Of a DNA stretch of 64,000 nucleotides, positions 1 through 8,155 are shown one piece after another (within the stretch, counting starts at the first letter, position 1; each line of letters starts with the position of its first letter). The position numbers and the translations under genes were made by a program. The notes below the pieces were generated by a model. The model was not told where the DNA came from. It saw only the letters and a program-made list of their open reading frames with translations, and ran no database searches. Origin of the DNA: Ulvibacterium sp965228935. GTDB taxonomy: Bacteria; Bacteroidota; Bacteroidia; Flavobacteriales; Flavobacteriaceae. The stretch lies in assembly GCF_965228935.1 (NCBI RefSeq), contig NZ_OZ245846.1, forward strand, positions 3,286,001 to 3,350,000, written 5' to 3'.

Positions 1-302
1 AAAAAGTTGACCAATATGGCCCCGATCAAAATGGGCAACTGGGCAATGACCGCCCATCGGGTAAGCAGACCTACCACAATAAGAAATCCTCCGACAAAAT
101 GTGCCGGGGCCACATAATGCAATATCAGCATACCCCCTGGCATATTTTCAAAGGGTCTGATGACTTCCTCCATTTGTTGCAGGTTGGACATAAAATCGAT
201 GCCTTTCATAAAAAGGAAAACCCCCAAGGCAACACGTAAAAGATCAAGTGGATAATAGGTATGGGCATTCGCCCATTTGTTTAAGGTTTTAATTCTTCCC
301 AT
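1..302 (-). CDS. DoxX family membrane protein (3' part missing)
   Basis: This minus-strand gene runs off the left edge, so only the first 100 or so residues are visible. The start is the ATG at 302, giving MGRIKTLNKWANAHTYYPLD. Hydrophobic stretches follow, including the sequence LDLLRVALGVFLFMKGIDF and a second helix containing AHFVGGFLIVVGLLTRWAV. This arrangement of an N-terminal helix ending in a Lys-Gly pair and a second helix ending in GLLTRW is typical of the DoxX/DoxD four-helix inner-membrane family, which is linked to redox or thiol stress in some bacteria. The exact role here cannot be told. It is divergent from the mannanase gene. Confidence 0.75.
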   Translation of the reverse strand, partial: MGRIKTLNKWANAHTYYPLDLLRVALGVFLFMKGIDFMSNLQQMEEVIRPFENMPGGMLILHYVAPAHFVGGFLIVVGLLTRWAVIAQLPILIGAILVNF

Positions 303-448
303 GGCGAAAAGTTGTTATCTACCTGTAAAAGGTAAGGTTGTAGAACTATAAGATACTCATTTTTAACGAGATATAAAAATTGTATTTTTTCTTTATATCG
401 CTCTATGAATGGAAAAAAGTCTGGAACAATTTTTGGTAACTGATTTAC

Positions 449-1585
449 ATGACCAGTAACATACTTCGCATATTATGGATTCTGCCTCCATTGGCAATGT
501 TATCCCTTTTCATTAATGGGTCATTGAAAACTGCGCATAAAGACCGGAAAGAGATGGAAAAGATTACCATTCCACACAATTCGTCAAACAAAAATGACCA
601 AGTATCCAATTTGTCCGTTGCACGTGGGAAAACCGATATATTGGCCTATTTTGATAGATTGATTGCCAACGAACAAATTATAGTGGGGCAACATTGTGGT
701 AATTGGCCAGATGCCATCCGGTCTTATTACAATACCCATGTAGATGTTTTGGCCGATTTAACAGGGAGGCATGCGGGCATCATAGGGGCCGATCTGGGTT
801 TTTTTCCAAGCGGAACCTACCCGGTAAAAACCTTGATCGATCACTGGGAACAAGGTGGACTGGTTGCTGTTAGCTGGCATGCGGATAATCCTTTTATAGA
901 AGGTTATGATACGTATTGGAATACTGTGAAAAACAAAGGTAAAATCGATTTAAAATCACTTTTAAAAGATGCGCCAAAAACCAAGGCTTGGGTTAGCTAT
1001 AGAGTTGAATTGGACAAGGTGGCCGGAGCCCTTCAAAAGTTGAGGGATGCCGGGGTAACCGTTATGTGGCGGCCCTTCCATGAAATGAACGGTGACTTTT
1101 TTTGGTGGGGTATTGACGCTTATAACAACCAACAGACCAATGAGGAGGACTTCAAAGCCTTGTGGATAGATCTTTATCAAACCCTGACCTATGACTATGG
1201 TTTGGATAATCTCATATGGACCTATTCCGTAATTCCAGATAGAGGTTGGAATGCAGACGTTTCTGCATACTACCCCGGTTCGGATTATGTGGACTTGGTG
1301 GGGATGGATTATTATGGAGCTGCTCCCGACTTCCCGGATTACAAGGCTTTAAAATCCTTGGGTAAAACAATTGTTGTGAGCGAATCCGGCCCCATGGATC
1401 AGGGCAATGGGAATTGGAATATGATGGATTTGATCAATACCTTAAAAGGGAAGGCGGCCTATTTTTTGCAATGGCATAGCGGTCGGGATACAAAAATGGC
1501 CATAAGGGACAATAGGAACATCTTTGAAATGATGAACAGCAAAGCCGCGATTACAAGGGATGAGTTGATGCCTATTTCTTTTTAG
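449..1585 (+). CDS. GH26 beta-mannanase (endo-1,4-beta-mannosidase-like)
   Basis: This 378-residue protein probably hydrolyses beta-1,4-mannan or a related glycan outside the cytoplasm. Residues 5-22 are a hydrophobic N-terminal signal or anchor. The catalytic barrel follows from about residue 60. The GH26 acid/base region RPFHEMNGDFFWWG places the general acid at E212, and VVSESGP places the nucleophile at E312. The substrate-wall motif VSWHADNP lies near residue 145. The length suits a single-domain GH26 enzyme with no obvious carbohydrate-binding module. No SusC/SusD genes or other mannan enzymes are adjacent, so it looks like an isolated enzyme. Its 3' end overlaps the convergent TfoX-like gene by 14 bases. 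Family assignment is firm; the precise glycan is inference. Confidence 0.88.
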   Translation: MTSNILRILWILPPLAMLSLFINGSLKTAHKDRKEMEKITIPHNSSNKNDQVSNLSVARGKTDILAYFDRLIANEQIIVGQHCGNWPDAIRSYYNTHVDVLADLTGRHAGIIGADLGFFPSGTYPVKTLIDHWEQGGLVAVSWHADNPFIEGYDTYWNTVKNKGKIDLKSLLKDAPKTKAWVSYRVELDKVAGALQKLRDAGVTVMWRPFHEMNGDFFWWGIDAYNNQQTNEEDFKALWIDLYQTLTYDYGLDNLIWTYSVIPDRGWNADVSAYYPGSDYVDLVGMDYYGAAPDFPDYKALKSLGKTIVVSESGPMDQGNGNWNMMDLINTLKGKAAYFLQWHSGRDTKMAIRDNRNIFEMMNSKAAITRDELMPISF

Positions 1586-1946
1586 ACTTCTTTTTTTTAC
1601 TGCTTTTGGCCAAAGGATTGAAATCCAGACATAGTTGGATCCAATAGTCCAATTCCTTATCCGTATCGATACCCTCGGCCGAAATATAAACATAGCCTTT
1701 CATAACGCGCCCAGTAAAGTCCATCTCGCCACAATGTGGTCTTTGCAAAGCCTTTTCGTAATTTAGGTCCCCGACTCGGCACATCAATCGGGGCGCATCG
1801 GTCTTTTTGTCCGTATCCAGACCAAAACACATTTTCCCATCGATCATAAAACACAAGCCGCCAATCATTTTCTTTTCCTCAAAATGGATCGATTTCTGTT
1901 TTAGGACTTGCCGGGCGCGGTCGGCCAAAAATTCGTCATATGCCAT
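1572..1946 (-). CDS. TfoX N-terminal domain family protein
   Basis: This 124-residue cytoplasmic protein matches the stand-alone TfoX-N family (COG3070). Visible family features are the start MAYDEFLADRARQVL, the FEEKKMIGGLCFMIDGKMCFG segment, and a late GYVYISAEG motif. The C terminus is a run of lysines and serines. TfoX in gamma-proteobacteria regulates competence, but the stand-alone N-domain proteins of Bacteroidota have no established role, so a competence function should not be assumed. It lies convergent to the mannanase and shares 14 bases with it. It is followed at 1982 by the stop codon of the sigma factor gene on the same strand. Confidence 0.8.
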   Translation of the reverse strand: MAYDEFLADRARQVLKQKSIHFEEKKMIGGLCFMIDGKMCFGLDTDKKTDAPRLMCRVGDLNYEKALQRPHCGEMDFTGRVMKGYVYISAEGIDTDKELDYWIQLCLDFNPLAKSSKKKKSKKK

Positions 1947-1981
1947 TGTATTCTTTATTTTAGGTTATACCATATTCTTAG

Positions 1982-3211
1982 TTATATACTTTCCAGTTTT
2001 TTTAGGATCCATTCCCGTTCGCTTTTGGTGGTTTTCAGGGCCGCCGCTTTTTGCAAATGATCTCTTTGCTTGTTGCTATCAGAACCCGAATAGAGTTCGG
2101 CCAGCAACAGATGGTATAGATGGTTTTCTTTCAAATCTATTTTTAGGGCCTCCTTAATGGCCTCTTTTCTGCTTCTGGCCCTGGCCAGTGCATACGTCCG
2201 GTTTAAAGCTGCCATGGGAGAATATTCAATTTGTAACAGCCGGTTATAAATTCGTAAAATATTTTCCCATTTTTCCTTGGGATCCATTTGGCTTCGGGTA
2301 TGCCAATACGCAATTATGGCCTCCAAATGATATTTGGTGATTTCATCCCCATTTCTGGAGCGACTTAGAAACAACACTCCTTTTTTTACAAGTTCCTTGT
2401 CCCATATGGATTCATTCTGGTCCGCATAAACAATTTGCGCTCCCTTCTCGTCCATTCGGGCCTCGAACCTGGAGGAATGAAAACAGAACAACGCCATGAG
2501 AGCATTGGTCTGGGGCAAGTTGGTCAATTTGGAATTCAGCAACATGTAATTTAGCCGCATGGCCTCCAAACAAAGTTCCTTGCGCAAACGTTTCTCCGAG
2601 CTAACAGAATAATAGCCTTCGTTAAAAAGAAGATATAATACCAAAAGAACATTTTGTAACCGGTTTTTTAAGTGGCCGGAATCGGGCATGGTCAGATCTA
2701 CCTGATGTTGCCGAATCTTTTCCTTGGCCCTGTACAATCTCTTGTTAATGGTTTCCGGATTGCTTAAAAAGGCTCCCGCAATTTCCGCTACCCCGAATCC
2801 ACATAATATCCGTAAGGCCATGGCAATTTGGGCTTCGGAAGAGATGATCGGATTGCAGATGGCGAACATCATTTTGAGTTGGCTATCCTGAATATTGGAA
2901 TCGGACAGATCTATTTCAACGGCCTGGGAAACATGGGATTTATGCGATAACTCGGGCTTTATTTTTTCCCGAAATATTTTTTCCCGCTTAAAGGTATCGC
3001 GTGCCTTGTTCTTGGCTACCGTATATAACCATGCGGTGGGATTATCGGGAATTCCCTTCATCCCCCAAGTTTCCGAGGCCTTTAGAAAGGTTTCGCTGAC
3101 CAGATCCTCGGCAAGCTGGATATTGGAAAGACCAAAGGTTTTGCATAGCACCGAAACAATTTTACTGAATTCGGTACGGAACAAGTGAGGTATGAGTTCT
3201 CTGGTCGGCAT
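1982..3211 (-). CDS. ECF42-type RNA polymerase sigma factor with C-terminal DUF6596/TPR extension
   Basis: This 409-residue protein should direct RNA polymerase to a small set of promoters. Sigma region 2 covers roughly residues 15-85 and carries AEDLVSETFLKASETWG and AWLYTVAKNKARD. Region 4 covers about 115-165 with VAEIAGAFLSNPETINKRLYRAKEKIR. The long C-terminal extension is all-helical and starts with LYLLFNEGYYS, the hallmark of the DUF6596 part of ECF42 proteins, which end in TPR-like helices. ECF42 genes typically sit beside DGPF/YciI-domain genes and lack an anti-sigma factor, and that is exactly the arrangement here. The start at 3211 follows a long inverted repeat that fills the gap to the upstream DGPF gene. 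Confidence 0.88.
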   Translation of the reverse strand: MPTRELIPHLFRTEFSKIVSVLCKTFGLSNIQLAEDLVSETFLKASETWGMKGIPDNPTAWLYTVAKNKARDTFKREKIFREKIKPELSHKSHVSQAVEIDLSDSNIQDSQLKMMFAICNPIISSEAQIAMALRILCGFGVAEIAGAFLSNPETINKRLYRAKEKIRQHQVDLTMPDSGHLKNRLQNVLLVLYLLFNEGYYSVSSEKRLRKELCLEAMRLNYMLLNSKLTNLPQTNALMALFCFHSSRFEARMDEKGAQIVYADQNESIWDKELVKKGVLFLSRSRNGDEITKYHLEAIIAYWHTRSQMDPKEKWENILRIYNRLLQIEYSPMAALNRTYALARARSRKEAIKEALKIDLKENHLYHLLLAELYSGSDSNKQRDHLQKAAALKTTKSEREWILKKLESI

Positions 3212-3225
3212 GAATTAAAAAATAA

Positions 3226-3343
3226 AAACGTCATTGCAAAAACTAGTCTTAGGTTGCTCTAGAAAGCAATCTATAGACATAACATCTTATACAAAAAATT
3301 ATTCCGTGTTCGGTTCCCTAAAAGAATACTTGCAATGACGTTT
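3226..3343. repeat. 118-bp segment bounded by perfect 14-bp inverted repeats
   Basis: The arms are AAACGTCATTGCAA at 3226-3239 and TTGCAATGACGTTT at 3330-3343, separated by 90 bases. They fill almost the whole space between the DGPF stop codon (3349) and the sigma factor start (3211). On the transcribed minus strand the second arm is followed by a T-rich run just before the sigma ATG. It could fold in the mRNA as a regulatory leader, or it could be a short MITE-like insertion with terminal inverted repeats. A weaker nested hairpin, AGGTTGCT with AGCAATCT, lies inside. Confidence 0.6.
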
Positions 3344-3348
3344 AAAAG

Positions 3349-3696
3349 TTACATATCAAAAACCATCACATCGCGGACTTCGACCTTTCCGGTTGGAAGA
3401 GAAAGAATGGGACACCCTTCGGACAGTTTAAAGGCCTCATCCAAATCCTTGGCTTTTACGATGATATAACCACCTACTATTTCCTTAAGTTCGGCATAAG
3501 GTCCATCCGTCACAACGCCATCCGCAGTTACGGTCTTTCCTTGTGTTCCCAGGGCATTGGTGGCTACAAATTTTCCTTGGGCGGCAATTCCGCCGATCCA
3601 GTCCTGCCAAATTTGCATCACTTCCTGCATTTCCTCAGGGGTAGGGGCCTTGTTGTCAGCATCCTCGGTTCTAAAAATCATCATAAATTCACTCAT
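3349..3696 (-). CDS. YciI-like DGPF-domain protein
   Basis: The 115-residue protein begins at the ATG at 3696 (MSEFMMIFRTEDADNK), the usual start for this family. A longer reading frame exists upstream but adds a non-homologous extension. The signature DGPYAELKE lies near residue 68 and is followed by GGYIIVKAKDLDEA and a closing VEVRDV strand. YciI/YCII proteins form dimeric ferredoxin-like barrels, and DGPF members are the standard genomic partner of ECF42 sigma factors. Their biochemical function is not settled. It is transcribed ahead of the sigma gene on the same strand, probably in one unit, with the inverted repeat in between. Confidence 0.85.
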   Translation of the reverse strand: MSEFMMIFRTEDADNKAPTPEEMQEVMQIWQDWIGGIAAQGKFVATNALGTQGKTVTADGVVTDGPYAELKEIVGGYIIVKAKDLDEAFKLSEGCPILSLPTGKVEVRDVMVFDM

Positions 3697-3908
3697 AATT
3701 TCTATAATTTTGTTTGTTATATGTTTGAGGGACGATCCAATTTCTTGGAATAGGACATAAAGTTGCAAATTTTTTGTGAGGGATTCTTATGATTCCTTGA
3801 TAATGAAGAATGGCAAAGTGTTGGCAAGGGGTTTATTCCAAAAAATCTTTTGCGAAATATCCCTAAGATTGCAATTCCTATTTTTCCTGTGGGCCAAATC
3901 ACTTTCAA

Positions 3909-3939
3909 CTAACGGATTCCTATGCCGGTTAACCGTTAG
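3909..3939 (-). terminator. Hairpin downstream of the acyltransferase gene
   Basis: Arms CTAACGG (3909-3915) and CCGTTAG (3933-3939) can pair around a 17-base loop that itself contains the palindrome CGGTTAACCG. A second AT-rich hairpin, CTATTTT/AAAATAG, lies at 3957-3971 directly after the acyltransferase stop. There is no strong U tract, so termination is only a reasonable guess. The rest of the 280-base gap between the DGPF start and the acyltransferase stop (3697-3976) shows no convincing gene. Confidence 0.35.
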
Positions 3940-3976
3940 GTGATTTTATCCTTGTTCTATTTTTAAAATAGATTTA

Positions 3977-5164
3977 TCATTTGTCCAATACGGCAGATTT
4001 TACAATTTGACCGATTGTTGACAGTTGCTTTTTGGGATTTGGTTTCATACCAAAGACTACTCTTAGGACATTAAACCGCCTTATGATAAGCCAATAAAAT
4101 AGGATGATGGTCGCTAACGAGAGTGTGGTTATCCAAATGGCCTGTGCCCAATAGGAGATTTCCCATTGTAGTACAACATGGCCCACAAAAATCAAGGCAG
4201 GTTGATGCAATAAGTAGAAGGGATAAATAGCTTCATTTAATACTTTTCTATACCTATGGTCCCGAGCAAAGTACTTTTGGAAGTATCCCAAGGCCGTCAA
4301 CCCGCAAGACCAAGCGGCTACAATGCTTACCACCATGTACATGTAATATCGAACACTTTCGTTATCAATCAAATAAATGGTAATGAAGTAGATAGCGCTA
4401 CTAATGAGGGTCTGGGCTAAATATAATCGTCGTTGCTGGGTCATGGCCTCAATTACCGTGTTACTGGTAAACAGCATAAACCCACTTAAAAAGAATAATA
4501 GATAGTAGACAAAATAGGCCCAGTCGTTAGCTAACGCGTGAGTACTATTCGGGAAATACTGTCTCAAATAGATTTGGGACAAAATGATAACTGGTAAGAC
4601 CAGGTTCAATCCCATTTTTTTGGAGGCCATCTGAATTAGCCTACCTCTAATCATGTTATAATGACCGCTTCTGGTATAGTTTAAAAATGGGGCAATCAGG
4701 AAGGATATCAAAAGTAGATATAAAATAAACCATAGGTGATGCCATGAAATGTTTCCGGCCGGGTAAGGGCCACCATCAAACATATGGGGGATAAAGTTCC
4801 ACAAAGAGCCATATTTATCTATGCGTTCAACATATACCATAAGAGGAACCAAGGTAAAGAAGCCGAAAGTGAACGGGATGTACAATCTTCTAAGTCGTTC
4901 CTTTATATATTGCCAGGTAGTCCTATGGCCGATGGCATAAAATGTTCCGATCCCTGATACCAGAAAAAGAAGGGGCATTCGCCATAAGTGTAACCACGAC
5001 ATGATCGGGTCTAAGAATGGAAAACTCTCAATGCTGTTCACATGCCACTCTTCTGGTCTGAAGATCATACCCACATGGAAAAAGAATACGCTTATGATCA
5101 AGGCAATCCTCAACCAATCAACGAAATATTTTCTTGTTTTTTCGGGCGTTGTTTGTGTGCTCAT
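3977..5164 (-). CDS. Acyltransferase family (acyltransferase 3) integral membrane protein
   Basis: The 395-residue protein has about ten hydrophobic segments and begins with the acyltransferase-3 signature FVDWLRIALIISVFFFHVG, in which H30 is the conserved histidine. A second family feature is the LWRMPLLFLVSGIGTFYA segment, followed by ERLRRLYIPF. Members transfer acetyl or succinyl groups onto sugars or glucans across the inner membrane. The layout resembles the OpgC-like branch, but the acceptor cannot be read from sequence. The neighbouring AraC regulator gene ends 122 bases upstream of its start and is on the same strand, which is compatible with a functional link but does not prove one. 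Confidence 0.82.
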   Translation of the reverse strand: MSTQTTPEKTRKYFVDWLRIALIISVFFFHVGMIFRPEEWHVNSIESFPFLDPIMSWLHLWRMPLLFLVSGIGTFYAIGHRTTWQYIKERLRRLYIPFTFGFFTLVPLMVYVERIDKYGSLWNFIPHMFDGGPYPAGNISWHHLWFILYLLLISFLIAPFLNYTRSGHYNMIRGRLIQMASKKMGLNLVLPVIILSQIYLRQYFPNSTHALANDWAYFVYYLLFFLSGFMLFTSNTVIEAMTQQRRLYLAQTLISSAIYFITIYLIDNESVRYYMYMVVSIVAAWSCGLTALGYFQKYFARDHRYRKVLNEAIYPFYLLHQPALIFVGHVVLQWEISYWAQAIWITTLSLATIILFYWLIIRRFNVLRVVFGMKPNPKKQLSTIGQIVKSAVLDK

Positions 5165-5286
5165 TGTCGTTTGTTTTTTGATTATGAAACAAAGCTATGG
5201 TTGAACAAGCGTTACAAACGACTTTCCCTATAAGCGCGATGTTCGTACTTATCGGGAAGTACAAAAAAAGACTGATTATCAATTTA

Positions 5287-6441
5287 TTACGAATCTCTAA
5301 AGGAAGAAGGGGTTTCCGAGGTAATCTTCTTAAATGCGGAATTAAAGGCCGATTTGGAATTGTATCCTACCCGCTCGGCCACTTCCTCAATGGTCAATTT
5401 TTTGCCCATGTCCGTTTTAAGGATGGCCTTGGCCTCCCTTACTCTATAGGTCGCCAAAAGTTCAAAAAAAGACTGGTCCATTTTCTCGTTGATGACTTGG
5501 GAAACATGGTGTGGTGTTTCGTGAATGGCCTTGGCCAATCCTGATAGCGAAGCTGTACTCCGAGTAAAGTATTTTTCATTTTCCATTTGGGAAACAATAT
5601 TTTCCAGGATACTATTTTTTTTGACCTCCTCCAACGATGATTTTTTATACTTAAGGGTAGGGACTTCCAAAAAAGTGGAGACTTCATCATAATAGTTGGA
5701 TCGGTTCATAATCTGCACCGTGGTAATAAAGATCATAAAGGATAAATAGAGGAAGATAAAATAGTCTCCGACATCATTTTTAAACAAAAGCTTAACCAGT
5801 ATGAAGATTACAACAACTATCAATGCATGATAGGAGATATTGCGTACGGATTTGAGCGTTTTGTTTGTAGTCCTTACCAAAGGCTCTCCCATAGCCCTGG
5901 CCTTTAGTACAAGCTTCCTTACTCCTAGAGCAATGTAAACAATAAAATAGATTCCGGTCAAAATATTGACATAGGACCGGATTCCCAAGGGGTCGTCCGA
6001 AAACGGAGGGTACTCCTTAATTTTGGGAATATTCAATTGCATTACCTCAATAGAGTCGTTGTATTTCACTTCTTCGGGCTGTAGGAAATAAAACATACAG
6101 ATGCCGAACCAAAGCATTGAAGGGATGAAATGCAGCCAGTATCTTTTTTTTCTGTTGGGCGATAACTGCGTATCCACGAAAAGATAAAGCAGACCCGCCA
6201 TCAAAAAATTTAGGGGCTCGGAAAAATTGGACAACCATAAAAACTTGAAAATATATCCGGTATAATTTAACCATCCCTCTAACATAACCAACGCCAGGGA
6301 GAGAATAAAGAGACCCATAAAAAGATTGGGAAAGTTTTTCCTTAGCGATTTTTTGATGATAAAAAAGGAAATAAAAAGCCCAAGAAAGACCCCGAGAATA
6401 ATGATTACAGCTATAAAGTCGATATGTATGGGTATGTCCAT
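5287..6441 (-). CDS. Membrane-anchored AraC-family transcriptional regulator
   Basis: The first 245 or so residues of this 384-residue protein hold about seven predicted membrane helices, starting with FIAVIIILGVFLGLFISFF. The C-terminal 100 residues form an AraC/XylS DNA-binding domain. The first helix-turn-helix contains LSGLAKAIHETPHHVSQVI and the second contains TIEEVAERVGYNSKSAFNS, followed by FKKITSETPSSFR. This 7TM-plus-AraC architecture is common in Bacteroidota and suggests a regulator that senses a membrane or periplasmic signal and binds DNA while tethered. The target may be the adjacent acyltransferase gene, but no operator was identified. Confidence 0.87.
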   Translation of the reverse strand: MDIPIHIDFIAVIIILGVFLGLFISFFIIKKSLRKNFPNLFMGLFILSLALVMLEGWLNYTGYIFKFLWLSNFSEPLNFLMAGLLYLFVDTQLSPNRKKRYWLHFIPSMLWFGICMFYFLQPEEVKYNDSIEVMQLNIPKIKEYPPFSDDPLGIRSYVNILTGIYFIVYIALGVRKLVLKARAMGEPLVRTTNKTLKSVRNISYHALIVVVIFILVKLLFKNDVGDYFIFLYLSFMIFITTVQIMNRSNYYDEVSTFLEVPTLKYKKSSLEEVKKNSILENIVSQMENEKYFTRSTASLSGLAKAIHETPHHVSQVINEKMDQSFFELLATYRVREAKAILKTDMGKKLTIEEVAERVGYNSKSAFNSAFKKITSETPSSFRDS

Positions 6442-6534
6442 AAGTCTAAATGCTTGATAATAATCTCGCTAAATGGGGCACAAGGACGGCATGCAATACC
6501 ATGGTCTCTTTGATGGTCGCACCTATGTAATAGC

Positions 6535-7488
6535 CTAATTTAGTTCCTTCCAAATCCTTTCTATCAAGGCCTTGGTTGCCCTAATCCCTTCGGGTTCATT
6601 TATATGCTCGCCCTCGAATTCGATACCGATATAACCATCAAAACTAGAATCCTTTACAATTTGGAGCAACCTATCATAGTCCATAATGGTCTCGTTACCG
6701 GCCGTGTCAAAATCATAGGATTTGGCACTGACACCTTTCGCGTACGGCAAAAACTCTGTAAGGCCTTGATACCGATCATAAACCTGATTACAAGTATTGT
6801 TCTGAGTACTTCCCCATTCTTTGTTCAGGCACCAATTGCCAAAATCGGGCAAGGTTCCCAAATAGGGGTTGTCTACGGCCTTGATAATATCGGTTATGTA
6901 TTTTCCATCCGAGGTATGAAGACCATGGTTTTCGATAAGAACATTCATTTTTTCCATGGCTCCATATTCTGCCAATGCTCCCAAACCCGATATCAAGGGT
7001 TGTTTTAATTCCGCTTTGGTTCCCTGTCCAAAAGCGTTTACACGAATGGAATGGCAGCCCAGGATCTTGGCGGCATGGATCCACTTATAGTGATTTTCCA
7101 CGGCCTTCTTTCGCTCATTGTCCTTTGGATTTCCAAGATCTCCTTCATTGTCCACCATGATCAAGAGGCTTTTTACCCCAGAATCATCGGCCCTCCCTTT
7201 CATGGTGTTCCAAAAACCTTCATCTGTGGCATGATCCACATAAAATTGATTTACATATTCCACAGCTTCGATGCCATAGGTATCCTTTGAGATATTCGCA
7301 AAGTCTATGGCCAATAGGTTTCCTTTTTCCAAGGCCCTGTGCAAGGACCATTGGGCCAGGGAGATTTTAGGTGCTTTCATTTCAGGGAAGTTTAATGGCG
7401 ATAGATTTCCAAAAACCGGGACCGTGGGGAGGGAAATGGCAGTGGCACCCATGGCCGCTTGTTTTAAAAACGTTCTTCGAGTTTTCAT
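6535..7488 (-). CDS. Exported sugar phosphate isomerase/epimerase-like TIM-barrel protein (Tat signal)
   Basis: This 317-residue protein starts with MKTRRTFLKQAAMGATAISL, a twin-arginine export signal, so it is probably folded with cofactor or metal before export. The body is an AP-endonuclease-2/xylose-isomerase-like barrel with candidate metal-ligand motifs NVLIENHG, GTLPDFGNW and GYIGIEFEGE. Exported members of this family in Bacteroidota have been linked to keto-sugar or inositol chemistry, including cleavage of 3-keto-glycosides, but this specific activity is unproven. It has a paralogue at 50848-51819 that sits in a dehydrogenase operon. A gap of 61 bases separates it from the PaiB-like gene upstream on the same strand. 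Confidence 0.82.
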   Translation of the reverse strand: MKTRRTFLKQAAMGATAISLPTVPVFGNLSPLNFPEMKAPKISLAQWSLHRALEKGNLLAIDFANISKDTYGIEAVEYVNQFYVDHATDEGFWNTMKGRADDSGVKSLLIMVDNEGDLGNPKDNERKKAVENHYKWIHAAKILGCHSIRVNAFGQGTKAELKQPLISGLGALAEYGAMEKMNVLIENHGLHTSDGKYITDIIKAVDNPYLGTLPDFGNWCLNKEWGSTQNNTCNQVYDRYQGLTEFLPYAKGVSAKSYDFDTAGNETIMDYDRLLQIVKDSSFDGYIGIEFEGEHINEPEGIRATKALIERIWKELN

Positions 7489-7549
7489 TTCAGTCGGTAT
7501 TGATTACTACAAAGTAGTCAATAATTTAGGCTTATGAAAGAATAATGGT

Positions 7550-8155
7550 TTATCGTTTTTTCATATACTCCGAAATGGCCTTGCTTCCTGCATCGTGTCG
7601 TTCCCCAAGTTCCTTGATGATTCGGTCGTGATCATTTTCCCTGTTCTGGGATAGCTTGTACTTTGCCTGTATGTCCGAAATCTCAATTTGAAAACCTACA
7701 ACACCCTTAACTTGTCTTAATGTTTTGGGTGACATCTTTTGCAATGAAATCGGATTTTTTGAACCTTGTTCATATTTGTCCACTAGTCTGTGCAAAGAAG
7801 CCATCACCGTTGCTTCATCGAGGATTTTTGGTTTTCCGTATACGTGAACGGCAATGTAGTTCCAAGTGGGTACTTCCTCTTCTTTATACCAGGAAGAGGA
7901 AACATAGGCATGCGGGCCATTGAAGATACAGAGTATCTCTTCATTTTCGGAAAAAGCTTTCCATTGGGGGTTGGCCTTGGCGATATGACCTACGAGGATA
8001 TCCTTTCCATTTTCATTTACCTCAAGCTCCAACGGGATATGGGTTGCCCATGGTTTGCCCTCATAGCGATTTACCAAAATACCAAAACTGTTTTTACGGA
8101 TGAAATCCTTGATTTCGTCCCAATTTTCGTTTTTGTTGTGTTTGGGGATATACAT
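7550..8155 (-). CDS. PaiB-family FMN-binding protein
   Basis: The 201-residue protein matches the PaiB/FMN-binding split-barrel family over its full length. Diagnostic stretches are MYIPKHNKNENWDEIKDFI at the start, ATHIPLELE, GHIAKANPQW, FNGPHAYVSSSWY, VPTWNYIAVHVYG and the late GVVGFQIEI. Bacillus PaiB was described as a transcriptional regulator of sporulation and protease genes, but the fold is that of flavin-binding split-barrel proteins, so an enzymatic or heme/flavin role is equally possible. Its ATG overlaps the stop codon of the EEP gene (TAATG), which indicates translational coupling in one operon. Confidence 0.88.
   Translation of the reverse strand: MYIPKHNKNENWDEIKDFIRKNSFGILVNRYEGKPWATHIPLELEVNENGKDILVGHIAKANPQWKAFSENEEILCIFNGPHAYVSSSWYKEEEVPTWNYIAVHVYGKPKILDEATVMASLHRLVDKYEQGSKNPISLQKMSPKTLRQVKGVVGFQIEISDIQAKYKLSQNRENDHDRIIKELGERHDAGSKAISEYMKKR

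Noticed and set aside
1572..1946. Competence regulation by the TfoX-like protein
   Set aside because: Only the stand-alone N-terminal domain is present and no competence genes are nearby, so the name should not be read as a function.
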